In this document: positions 32,462 to 39,852 of the stretch, piece after piece
How the letters are laid out: the number at the start of each line of letters is the position of its first letter
Position numbering within the stretch: position 1 is the first letter of the stretch
Assembly: GCA_963742725.1 (NCBI GenBank)
Contig: CAVUMX010000002.1
Location: forward strand, 10,827-74,826
From: CAVVAL01 sp963742725
GTDB taxonomy: Bacteria; Actinomycetota; Actinomycetes; Mycobacteriales; Cryptosporangiaceae
Direction of reading: 5' to 3'
Length of the DNA: 64,000 nucleotides
Program-made: the position numbers and the translations under genes
The notes under the pieces: generated by a model
Database searches by the model: none
Told to the model about the DNA's origin: nothing
The model's input: the letters and a program-made list of their open reading frames with translations, nothing else

Positions 32462-32598
32462 CGAGTAAGCCCCGCCGGATCCTCAGCGCGATCGCCGCGC
32501 TGTTCGCGGCCCTCACCCTCACGTTCGCCGTCAGCGCCTGCGGCGGTGGCGACGACGGCTCCGACTCCGGTTCTGAGTCGGAGTCGAGTTCCGAATAA
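32458..32598 (+). CDS. 46-residue acidic Ser-rich lipoprotein
   Basis: The ATG overlaps the previous stop (ATGA). MTSKPRRILSAIAALFAALT leads to the lipobox VSAC, giving a mature lipidated peptide of only 20 residues: CGGGDDGSDSG then SESESSSE. It is made almost entirely of Gly, Ser, Asp and Glu. It has no folded domain. It could hold ferric ions at the surface, or be a glycosylated acceptor of the GT-C enzyme whose gene it overlaps; both ideas are inference. The ferric-iron binding protein follows 54 nt later. Confidence 0.75.
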   Translation: MTSKPRRILSAIAALFAALTLTFAVSACGGGDDGSDSGSESESSSE

Positions 32599-32652
32599 CC
32601 GTCGTGCCGGCGGCGGGCACCGCGCCCGCCGCCCCGTAACTCAGGAGGAACC

Positions 32653-33669
32653 ATGTCCCGCCTTCTGGCGGCCGTCCTCGTCGCCACGCTCACCGTGCCG
32701 CTCGCCGCCTGCGGCGGCGACGGGAACGAGGTCGACGCGAGCAAGCTCGTCATCTACTCCGGACGCCAGGAGAACCTCGTCGGCGACCTCATCGAGCAGT
32801 TCGAGAAGGACTCCGGCATCGAGGTGTCCGTCCGCTACGGCAACACCGCCCAGCTCGCGGCCCAGCTCCTCGAAGAGGGCGACAAGACCAAGGCCGACGT
32901 CTACTTCTCCCAGGACGGCGGCGCGCTCGGCGCACTCGGCAAGGCCGGGCGCCTCACCCCCCTGCCGCAGCCCGTGCTCGACACCGTGCCGGCGAAGTAC
33001 CGCGCGAAGAACGGCACGTGGATCGGCACGTCCGGCCGGGCACGCGTCATCGTCTACGACCCCAAGCAGGTGCCCGAGGCCGACGTCCCCGACAGCGTCT
33101 TCGAGCTGACCGACCCGAAGTGGAAGGGCAAGGTCGGCATCGCGCCCAGCAACGCGTCGTTCGAGTCGTTCGTCACCGCGATCCGCGTCCTCAAGGGCGA
33201 CGAGGCGGCCAGGAAGTGGCTCGCGGACATGAAGGCCAACGACGTCGAGACCTACGACAACAACATCGCGATCCTCAACGCGGCCGAGGACGGCGTGATC
33301 GCCCTCGGGCTCATCAACCACTACTACTGGTACGAGCAGGTCGCCGAGGAGGGGAAGGACAAGGTGCCGGCCCGGCTCAAGTTCCTGCCCGGCGGCGACG
33401 CGGGCGCACTGGTCAACGTCGGCGGCGCGGCCATCCTCAAGGGCACGGACCGCTCCGAGGAAGCCCAGAAGTTCGTCGAGTACCTGCTCTCGGCCAAGGG
33501 CCAGAAGTACTTCGCCGAGGAGACGTGGGAGTACCCGCTCGTCGCCGGTGTCGCGACCCCGGCCGACCTGCCCCCGCTCGACTCGCTCCAGTCGCCGGAC
33601 ATCGACCTGTCCGATCTCGACACGCTGGAGCAGACGCTCACGATGATCACCGACGCCGGCCTGGCGTAG
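32653..33669 (+). CDS. fbpA: Ferric-iron ABC transporter substrate-binding lipoprotein
   Basis: A 338-residue FbpA/FutA-type Fe(III)-binding protein. The N-terminus MSRLLAAVLVATLTVPLAAC ends in a lipobox LAAC. LVIYSGRQENLVGDLIEQFE, ADVYFSQDGGALGALGKAGR and GIAPSNASFESFVTAIRVLK are family-typical. GLINHYYWYEQVAEEG supplies the pair of iron-ligating Tyr. It captures Fe3+ outside the membrane and hands it to the permease encoded next. ATG 32653 has AGGAGG at ideal spacing. It is separated from the permease by four bases or by a family A palindrome, depending on the permease start. Confidence 0.93.
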   Translation: MSRLLAAVLVATLTVPLAACGGDGNEVDASKLVIYSGRQENLVGDLIEQFEKDSGIEVSVRYGNTAQLAAQLLEEGDKTKADVYFSQDGGALGALGKAGRLTPLPQPVLDTVPAKYRAKNGTWIGTSGRARVIVYDPKQVPEADVPDSVFELTDPKWKGKVGIAPSNASFESFVTAIRVLKGDEAARKWLADMKANDVETYDNNIAILNAAEDGVIALGLINHYYWYEQVAEEGKDKVPARLKFLPGGDAGALVNVGGAAILKGTDRSEEAQKFVEYLLSAKGQKYFAEETWEYPLVAGVATPADLPPLDSLQSPDIDLSDLDTLEQTLTMITDAGLA

Positions 33670-33673
33670 CGCC

Positions 33674-35341
33674 ATGGGCACCCCCGCCGAGTTTCGGACT
33701 TTTGAGGGTTCCGCGGCCGCCGCGACCCTCAAAAGTCCGAAGGTGGGGGCGCCGCTGGTGCTGCTCGTACCGGCGGCGGTCGCGGCCGGCGTGGCGCTGC
33801 TGCCGCTCGTGTACGTCGGCGTGCGGGCCTCCGAACGCGGCTTCGGGACGGTTGCCGACGTGCTGCTGCGCGAGCGGACGGCCCGTCTGATCGGCCGCAG
33901 CCTCGCCCTCGCCGGCACGGTGACCGTCGCGTGCCTGGTGATCGGCGTCGTCCTCGCGTGCCTGGTGACGCGGTTCCGGCTGCCGGGGCGGCGGGCGTGG
34001 AGCGTCGCGCTGGCGTTGCCGCTGGCCGTACCGTCCTATGTGGCCGCGTTCGCCTGGCTGTCGCTGTTCCCCGGGTTCGGCGGGTTCACCGGGTCGGCGC
34101 TGGTCCTGACGCTGTCGTCGTACCCGTATGTGTACCTGCCGGTCGTCGCCGCGATGGAGCGGATCGATCCGGCCATGGAAGAGGTGTCGCGTGCGCTCGG
34201 CCGCGGCCCGGTCCGGACGTTCGTCGCGATCACCCTGCGGCACGTCCGCCCGGCGGCGCTGGCGGGCGGGCTGCTCGTCGCGCTGTACGTGCTGTCGGAC
34301 TTCGGTGCCGTCGCGCTGCTGCGGTACGACGTGTTCACCCGCGTCATCTACTCGTCCTACCGGTCGAGCTTCGACCGGACGCCGGCCGCGATCCTGAGCT
34401 GCGTCCTCGTCGTCCTGACCGTGCTGATCGTCTGGGCCGAGAGCCGGACCCGGGGCCGCGCGACGTACGCCCGCCTCGGCGCCGGCGCCGCCCGGCAGGC
34501 GTCCCGGGTCGCGCTCGGCGCCTGGTCGGTACCGGCCCTGGCCGTGTGCGCGGCCGTCGGCGGTCTCGCCCTCGGCGTGCCGTTCGGGTCCCTCGCGTAC
34601 TGGCTGGCCACCGGCAGCTCCGCCGGCATCGACCTCCCCGAGCTGGTCACGGCCGGGGGCAGCACGCTCACCGTCTCGGCGCTCGGCGCGCTGCTCACGA
34701 CCGTCCTGGCGATCCCGGTCGGCGTGCTGGCCGCGCGGTACCGGGGCCGGACGCCGCGCGTCCTGGAGCAGGCGTCGTACGCCGGCCACGCGCTGCCGGG
34801 GATCGTCGTCGCGCTGGCGCTCGTGTTCCTGTCCGTCCGGTACGCCTACCCGCTCTACCAGCGGACGCCCGTCCTCGTACTCGCGTACGCCGTGCTGTTC
34901 CTGCCGGCCGCCGTCGGGGCGGTCCGGGCGTCGGTCGCCCAGTCGCCACCGGTGCTGGAGGAACTGGCGCGCTCGCTCGGCCGCACCCCGGCCGGTGCCC
35001 TGCGGACGGTCACCCTGCCGCTCGCCGGCCCGGGGATCGCCGCCGGCGCCGCGCTCACCGTCCTGACCTGTATGAAGGAACTGCCGGCGACACTGCTGCT
35101 GCGCCCGACCGGTATGGAGACACTCGCCACCGAGCTGTGGAGCCAGACCGAAGTCGGCGCGTACGGGGCCGCCGCGCCGTACGCCGCCGCGCTGGTCCTG
35201 CTCGCCGCCCTGCCGACGTTCCTGCTGAGCCGCCGTAGCCCTACCGCCCACTCTCGGACTTTTGAGGGTTCGCGGCGTCCGCCGACCCTCAAGAGTCCGA
35301 AACTCGGGGCGGTAACGAGCGGAGGTGACCTGAGTGAGTGA
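33674..35341 (+). CDS. fbpB: Ferric-iron ABC transporter permease (double FbpB type) with palindromes at both ends
   Basis: 555 residues with two homologous inner-membrane halves, about twelve helices. Each half has an ABC-permease EAA loop (EEVSRALGRGPVRTFVAITL and LEELARSLGRTPAGALRTVT). It passes iron inward, powered by the ATPase encoded next. From ATG 33674 the first 23 residues (EFRTFEGSAAAATLKSPKVG) come from a family A palindrome, and the C-terminus (HSRTFEGSRR then PPTLKSPKLG) from another copy. An alternative GTG at 33743 would leave the first palindrome almost wholly untranslated; neither start has a good ribosome site. The stop overlaps the next gene. Confidence 0.9.
   Translation: MGTPAEFRTFEGSAAAATLKSPKVGAPLVLLVPAAVAAGVALLPLVYVGVRASERGFGTVADVLLRERTARLIGRSLALAGTVTVACLVIGVVLACLVTRFRLPGRRAWSVALALPLAVPSYVAAFAWLSLFPGFGGFTGSALVLTLSSYPYVYLPVVAAMERIDPAMEEVSRALGRGPVRTFVAITLRHVRPAALAGGLLVALYVLSDFGAVALLRYDVFTRVIYSSYRSSFDRTPAAILSCVLVVLTVLIVWAESRTRGRATYARLGAGAARQASRVALGAWSVPALAVCAAVGGLALGVPFGSLAYWLATGSSAGIDLPELVTAGGSTLTVSALGALLTTVLAIPVGVLAARYRGRTPRVLEQASYAGHALPGIVVALALVFLSVRYAYPLYQRTPVLVLAYAVLFLPAAVGAVRASVAQSPPVLEELARSLGRTPAGALRTVTLPLAGPGIAAGAALTVLTCMKELPATLLLRPTGMETLATELWSQTEVGAYGAAAPYAAALVLLAALPTFLLSRRSPTAHSRTFEGSRRPPTLKSPKLGAVTSGGDLSE
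33681..33749. repeat. Family A palindromic element, copy 3 (fbpA-fbpB junction)
   Basis: The left arm holds GAGTTTCGGACTTTTGAGGG and the right arm pairs as the CCTTCGG variant, with a 17-nt spacer (33709-33725). It occupies the fbpA-fbpB boundary, either as the first codons of fbpB or as its untranslated leader. REP elements at the E. coli malE-malF boundary are a known parallel for setting unequal expression of binding protein and permease. Confidence 0.9.
35247..35309. repeat. Family A palindromic element, copy 4 (fbpB C-terminus)
   Basis: Left arm CTCGGACTTTTGAGGG, right arm CCCTCAAGAGTCCGAAACTC, spacer 17 nt (35269-35285). One arm has AAGAG instead of AAAAG, leaving one G-T mismatch in the stem. 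It lies inside the fbpB reading frame, in frame, just before the fbpC ribosome site. Confidence 0.9.
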
Positions 35342-36332
35342 ACTTATCGTGGCCGGGCTCGTGAAGAGCTTCGGCGACACACCGGTCCTGCGCGGGCTCG
35401 ACCTCACCGTGCCGCAGGGGAAGCTGGTCGCCGTCCTCGGCCCGTCCGGCTGCGGCAAGACCACGCTGCTGCGGATCGTGGCCGGCTTCGAGACCGCCGA
35501 TGCCGGCAGCGTCGTGATCGGCGGGCGGACGGTCACGTCGCTCCCGCCGGAGCGGCGCCGGATCGGCGTCGTCCCGCAGGAAGGCGCCCTGTTCCCCCAC
35601 CTGTCCGTGGCGGGGAACGTCGCGTTCGGACTCCCCCGTGGCGGGCGCGGTGCCAGGGTCGCCGAGATGCTGGAACTCGTCGGGCTCGCGGGGTACGGGG
35701 ACCGGATGCCACACGAACTGTCCGGCGGGCAGCAGCAGCGGGTCGCGGTCGCGCGGGCCCTCGCGCCGTCGCCGGCACTGGTCCTGCTGGACGAGCCGTT
35801 CAGCGCGCTGGACACGGGGCTGCGGGCAACGTTGCGCGAGGACGTCCGCACCGCGCTGCACACCGCCGACGCGACCGCCGTGATCGTCACCCACGACCAG
35901 CAGGAGGCGCTGTCGATGGCCGACCTGGTGGCCGTCGTGCGGGACGGGCGCGTCGTGCAGTCGGCCGTGCCCGCCGACCTGTACGCGGCGCCGGGCGATG
36001 TCGGGGTCGCGATGTTCGTCGGCGACGCGGTGGTCCTCGACGCGACCGCGCGCGACGGGTTCGCCGAGTGCGCGCTCGGACGGCTACCCGTGCGACGGGG
36101 CACCGGCACCGGGACGGTCGTGGTCCGGCCCGAGCAGATCGTCATCGGCACGAACGGGAACGGCACGCCCGCCCAGGTCATGGGCAGCGTGTTCTACGGG
36201 CACGACGCGATGGTCCGGCTGGCCGTCGGCGGCACCGAGATCATCGCCCGGATCCAGGGCGGCCACGGCCCGGACTCCGGCAGCGACGTCACACTGCGGG
36301 TCGCGGGTCCGGTGTCGTTCTTCCCGGGCTGA
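35334..36332 (+). CDS. fbpC: Ferric-iron ABC transporter ATP-binding protein
   Basis: A 332-residue ATPase of the iron/putrescine-type importer class. Walker A GPSGCGKTT, Q-loop VPQEGALFPHL, signature LSGGQQQRVAVARAL, Walker B LVLLDEPFSALD and the switch His in VIVTHDQQEA are all intact. A TOBE-type C-terminal domain of about 100 residues follows. GTG 35334 has GGAGG upstream and overlaps the end of fbpB by 8 nt. Its last 44 nt overlap the convergent YibE/F gene. Confidence 0.95.
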   Translation: MSELIVAGLVKSFGDTPVLRGLDLTVPQGKLVAVLGPSGCGKTTLLRIVAGFETADAGSVVIGGRTVTSLPPERRRIGVVPQEGALFPHLSVAGNVAFGLPRGGRGARVAEMLELVGLAGYGDRMPHELSGGQQQRVAVARALAPSPALVLLDEPFSALDTGLRATLREDVRTALHTADATAVIVTHDQQEALSMADLVAVVRDGRVVQSAVPADLYAAPGDVGVAMFVGDAVVLDATARDGFAECALGRLPVRRGTGTGTVVVRPEQIVIGTNGNGTPAQVMGSVFYGHDAMVRLAVGGTEIIARIQGGHGPDSGSDVTLRVAGPVSFFPG

Positions 36333-37518
36333 CGTCCTCCGTCTTGACGCGAGCCACCAGCACCGCCAGCGCGGTCGTGATCGGCACCGACGCGACGAGC
36401 CCGACCGTGCCGACCGCCGACCGGACGATCTCCTGCGCCAGGAACTGGTTCGTCAGCAGCTCGCCGATCGGCTGGTCGCCGACCGTGATCAGCAGCAGCA
36501 GCGGAAGCGACGCGCCCGCGTAGGCGAGGACGATCGTGTTGACCGCCGACGCGACGTGCGCCCGCCCGACCCGCGTCGCCGACCGGTACAGCTCCCAGCG
36601 GCTCATGCCGGACGTCCGGGACAGCTCGGCGACCGTCATCGCCTGCGTCACCGTGACGTCGTCGAGGACGCCGAGCGAGCCGATGATGATGCCGGCCAGC
36701 AGCAGGCCGCGCATGTCGACGTTGCCCTGGAACGCCGCGAGGAAGGCGCTCTGCTCGTCGCCGACGCCGGTCAGCTCGGTGAACGCGGTGAAGGCGGCGC
36801 CGAGCACCCCGGTGAGCACCAGGCTGGCGAGCGTGCCGAGGATCGCGACGGACGTATGGACGTTGACGCCGTGCGTCAGGTACAGCACGACGAACATGAT
36901 CAGCGCCGAACCGACCACCGCGACCATCAGCGGCGGCTGTCCTGTGAGGATCGCCGGGATCACGAACAGCAGCAGGACGCCGAAGCTGACGGCCAGGCCG
37001 GCGATCGCGCTGAGCCCTCGCCACCGGCCGAACGCGATGATCGCCGCCGCCGCGAGCGCCAGCAGCCACAGCAGCGGCTTGCCCCGCTGGTGGTCGATGA
37101 CCGTGTACGAGTCTGTACCGGCGTCGGTGAGGTGGAGCAGGACGACGTCGTCGCCCGAGTGCAGCGCCGGCGCCCCGGGACCGTTCGGCAGCTCGACCGT
37201 GACGGTCTTGCCGCTGGCCGCTCCCTCGGTGATCCGGACCGTCGCCGAACCGCACCGGCGCGACTCAGCCGGCGTGCCCTCCAGCGACGGATCGCCCTCG
37301 ACGCACGGCTGCTCGACGACCTTGGTCACCTCGCCCCGGGCGCGTTCCTGCTCGCCGCCGCCCTGACGCTTCTCCACGTCGCCGGGCCAGAGCGCGATGA
37401 GCCCGACGACTGTCGCGACCATCGCGGGGATGAGGACCGCCATGACGATCCGGCGGGTCCGCTCCGAGGCGGGCGGCAGGTTCACGTCGTGGCTGTGAGC
37501 GGCCACCGGCGTGGCCAC
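36289..37518 (-). CDS. YibE/F family membrane protein
   Basis: 409 residues: one N-terminal helix (RRIVMAVLIPAMVATVVGLI), an extracytoplasmic domain of about 100 residues (VTVELPNGPGAPALHSGDDV), then about seven helices. Family signatures are VLYLTHGVNVHTSVAILGTL, GLLLAGIIIGSLGVLDDVTV, TQAMTVAELSRTSG and VNTIVLAYAGASLPLLLLI. The YibE/F family is widespread in Gram-positives with unknown function, possibly transport. The 44-nt convergent overlap with fbpC means the last residues (SPGRTTPDPRPAV) are encoded opposite fbpC codons. Start GTG 37518. Confidence 0.88.
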   Translation of the reverse strand: MATPVAAHSHDVNLPPASERTRRIVMAVLIPAMVATVVGLIALWPGDVEKRQGGGEQERARGEVTKVVEQPCVEGDPSLEGTPAESRRCGSATVRITEGAASGKTVTVELPNGPGAPALHSGDDVVLLHLTDAGTDSYTVIDHQRGKPLLWLLALAAAAIIAFGRWRGLSAIAGLAVSFGVLLLFVIPAILTGQPPLMVAVVGSALIMFVVLYLTHGVNVHTSVAILGTLASLVLTGVLGAAFTAFTELTGVGDEQSAFLAAFQGNVDMRGLLLAGIIIGSLGVLDDVTVTQAMTVAELSRTSGMSRWELYRSATRVGRAHVASAVNTIVLAYAGASLPLLLLITVGDQPIGELLTNQFLAQEIVRSAVGTVGLVASVPITTALAVLVARVKTEDVSPGRTTPDPRPAV

Positions 37519-37685
37519 GCCGGCTCCGGGCTGCGGGGATTCAGTTGCGCACGACGCTATCTAACTCCTAGTTCCAGACACCGTTGAACCGACCTCGTTG
37601 CTCACGCGTACCACCCGTCACATGGATCGAGTGTGGTGCGCTGGTCATAGCGCACGTTGGGGGACGACGTGACAAGGAGCAATGG

Positions 37686-38537
37686 ATGCCCCGTTTCAGC
37701 AATGTGAGCCGGACGCGGAAGATCGCCACAATAGTCGGTGTCGTGGCGTTGGTCGGCGGCGGCATCGCACTCGCGACCGGCGTGAGCAACGCGGCCGAGT
37801 CGTGTGCCGGTCTCGACACCGCCCTCCAGAACAACCTGAACTTCATCGCGGGCCAGAAGGCGAACCCGGACGCGCAGTCCAACGCGCGTATCGCCAACCG
37901 GCAGGCCGTCGTCGACCTCATCCAGCAGCGCCGCCAGGCCGCCGGGTGTAACGGCAACGTGCAGGCCCAGCCGCAGGCCGGCAACCAGGCACGTGCCGGC
38001 AGCGGCGAGTCGTGTGCCGGGCTCGACCAGGCGCTCGCGAACAACCAGAACTTCATCGCCGGCCAGAAGGCGAACCCGGACGCGCAGTCCAACGCGCGTA
38101 TCGCCAACCGGCAGGCCGTCGTCGACCTCATCCAGCAGCGCCGCGCCGCCGCCGGATGCACCGGCAACAACGCCCCGGCGGAGGAAGAGGAAGAGGCCGA
38201 GGCTCCCGAGCAGGAGGCTCCGGCCGCGAACCCGCCGGCGAACAACAACCCGCCGGCCGCCAACCCGCCCGCCAACAACAACGGTGGCGGCGCCGGTCGG
38301 CAGATCTGCCAGGGCTCGACCGTGACCACGACGGGCTCGGGCTCGGGTGCGCTCAGCAACCAGTTCCCGGTCGGCACCAAGATCCGGGTCACGAACCTGG
38401 ACAACAACGCCTCCGTCGAGACCGAGGTCGTCGGCGCTGCGGGCAGCTGCATGCTCCTCAACGAGGCCACGTTCGCTCCGCTGCGGGCCTTCGCGAACAA
38501 CCAGCTCATCCGCAACGCGCTCATCGAGCAGATCTAG
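37686..38537 (+). CDS. Secreted protein with two tandem 50-residue repeats and a DPBB-like tail
   Basis: 283 residues. The signal peptide ends near SNA-AES. Two near-identical repeats follow, each about 51 residues (coding DNA 37797-37949 and 38007-38159): ESCAGLD, then NFIAGQKANPDAQSNARIAN, then RQAVVDLIQQRR and a final Cys, so one Cys pair per repeat. A Glu-rich then Pro/Asn-rich linker leads to a C-terminal domain (NQFPVGTKIRVTNLDNNASV, VVGAAGSCMLL) resembling the RlpA double-psi barrel. I do not recognise the whole. A cell-wall role is inferred. ATG 37686 has AAGGAG upstream; a strong terminator follows. Confidence 0.72.
   Translation: MPRFSNVSRTRKIATIVGVVALVGGGIALATGVSNAAESCAGLDTALQNNLNFIAGQKANPDAQSNARIANRQAVVDLIQQRRQAAGCNGNVQAQPQAGNQARAGSGESCAGLDQALANNQNFIAGQKANPDAQSNARIANRQAVVDLIQQRRAAAGCTGNNAPAEEEEEAEAPEQEAPAANPPANNNPPAANPPANNNGGGAGRQICQGSTVTTTGSGSGALSNQFPVGTKIRVTNLDNNASVETEVVGAAGSCMLLNEATFAPLRAFANNQLIRNALIEQI
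37797..38159 (+). repeat. Two direct 153-nt coding repeats
   Basis: Segments 37797-37949 and 38007-38159 (offset 210 nt) are almost identical at the DNA level, including third positions over GGCGAACCCGGACGCGCAGT and beyond. Conservation of synonymous sites points to a recent duplication or gene conversion within the secreted-protein gene. Confidence 0.85.
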
Positions 38538-38555
38538 CAGGTCCCCCACGGAGGA

Positions 38556-38583
38556 GCCCCCCACCGCGCGCTTGGTGGGGGGC
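38556..38583 (+). terminator. Strong GC hairpin terminator
   Basis: GCCCCCCACC-GCGCGCTT-GGTGGGGGGC, a 10-bp perfect stem, begins 18 nt after the stop at 38537 and is followed by TTCCCTG. It also lies just beyond the stop of the convergent DyP gene (38611), so it may serve both. Confidence 0.8.
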
Positions 38584-38610
38584 TTCCCTGTGTTCAGGGC
38601 AGATCCGTGT

Positions 38611-39816
38611 TCAGAACAGACCGCTCCCGAGCGGACGGTCGCGGTCGAACCCCGGCAGGATCACGAACGCCCCGGACGCCGTCGTCGTCGTGAACTCCAT
38701 GAGCGCGTCGTCCTCGTCGAGGCGGGAGTGCAGGGCCACGAACGTCCGCGCGGACCGCTGGTAGCTGACGAACAGCAGCCCCTGGTCCGCCGGCCCGTTG
38801 TCGTAGTTGTAGCCGCGCCGCAGCATCGGCGGGACACCGGCGGCGAGCGGATTCGCCCGCCGGACGTGCGCCGACACCGGCACGAGGTACCGCCCGTCCG
38901 GGGTCTTCGCGCCGAGGTCCGGCTCGGTGCGGAGGGTGCCGCCGGACAGCGGAGCGCCGCCCGTCCGTCGACGGCCGATCACCGCCTCCTGCGCCGGCAC
39001 CGGCTGGCCGAGGAACCGGGTGACGTCCACGCGGATGCGCCGGACCACGGCGACCGTCGCGCCGGCCAGGTCAGGCGGGTCCGCCAGCCACACGTGGTCG
39101 CCGATCTCCCTGTCCGTGCGCGGGCCGACGACGCCGTCCGCGAAGCCGAGCAGGTTGATGCCCGTCCCGGCCCTGTCGGTCGCCTGGAAACCCCGCTGCG
39201 ACCAGCGCCGCCGCGCGCCGAACCGGGCCGCCACCGCGTCGAGCGCCTCACCCGCGAGCGCCACCACGGCGGGCTGCGTCGCGCTGACCTGGATCATCAG
39301 GTCGCCGTCGCGGTGGTCGTCCGGGATGTCCTCCCGCGAGAACGGCGGCAGATCCTGCGCGCCCGGGAGCATCGCGACCAGCGCCGGCGCGATCCCGACC
39401 GTGACCGTGAGGTCGTCGGGGTCCAGGCCGCCGAGCCGGGGGTCGGCGCCGGCGGTGAGGCTCTGGACGGCCGCGCCCAGCTCGGCCAGCAACCCCCCGA
39501 GGTCAGCACCGTTGCCGCCAGTGCCGCCGTCCGGGCCGTCGGTGCCGTCGGGGGTGTCCGGGCGGCCGCCGCTGCCGCCGTCCGGGGCGTCGGGGCTCTG
39601 GGCGCCGTCGAGGGTGGAGACGGTCAGCGCGGTGTGGGTCTGTGGTGTGCGCGGCCGGTCGACGCCGGCCTGGGTCGGCCCCGTGGCCGCGATCCCGCGG
39701 TGGGGCTCCGGCGCTGTCCCGCACCCGGCCACCGGCAGCACCGCGACGATCCCGGCGGCCTGGAGCACTCGACGGCGTGACAGCGGCGTGGCGCCGTCCG
39801 TGCTAATTTCCCGCAT
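38611..39816 (-). CDS. Dyp-type haem peroxidase, Tat-exported
   Basis: A 401-residue dye-decolourising peroxidase. The twin-arginine signal LSRRRVLQAAGIVAVLP is followed by AGC, so it may also be lipidated. A low-complexity linker (DAPDGGSGGRPDTPDGTDG) leads to the DyP fold. NLLGFADGVVGP contains the GxxDG motif with the catalytic Asp, and VSAHVRRANP supplies the proximal His. FVSYQRSARTFVALHSRL is the C-terminal block. EfeB-like members work with iron uptake; the nearby iron transporter makes that attractive but they are not in one operon. The ATG is preceded six bases upstream by TAATAT, suggesting a leaderless mRNA. Confidence 0.9.
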   Translation of the reverse strand: MREISTDGATPLSRRRVLQAAGIVAVLPVAGCGTAPEPHRGIAATGPTQAGVDRPRTPQTHTALTVSTLDGAQSPDAPDGGSGGRPDTPDGTDGPDGGTGGNGADLGGLLAELGAAVQSLTAGADPRLGGLDPDDLTVTVGIAPALVAMLPGAQDLPPFSREDIPDDHRDGDLMIQVSATQPAVVALAGEALDAVAARFGARRRWSQRGFQATDRAGTGINLLGFADGVVGPRTDREIGDHVWLADPPDLAGATVAVVRRIRVDVTRFLGQPVPAQEAVIGRRRTGGAPLSGGTLRTEPDLGAKTPDGRYLVPVSAHVRRANPLAAGVPPMLRRGYNYDNGPADQGLLFVSYQRSARTFVALHSRLDEDDALMEFTTTTASGAFVILPGFDRDRPLGSGLF

Positions 39817-39852
39817 GCCGAAATATTAGACTCGTCACACTTTGGGGGTATT
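39817..39852. promoter_or_regulatory. 36-nt divergent promoter region (DyP / beta-helix lipoprotein)
   Basis: Two divergent start codons are only 36 nt apart. On the minus strand TAATAT ends six bases before the DyP ATG, which fits a -10 box of a leaderless transcript. On the plus strand GGGGG stands five bases before the TTG start. The two promoters must overlap back to back, so the genes are probably co-regulated. Confidence 0.5.

Noticed and set aside
33647..36181. Very long open frame (about 840 codons) on the minus strand opposite fbpB and fbpC
   Set aside because: It is antisense to three genes with strong family matches; its product is a low-complexity Arg/Pro/Gly string, a normal by-product of high GC. 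Parts resembling RTFEG...TLKSPK come only from the palindromes, which read alike on both strands.
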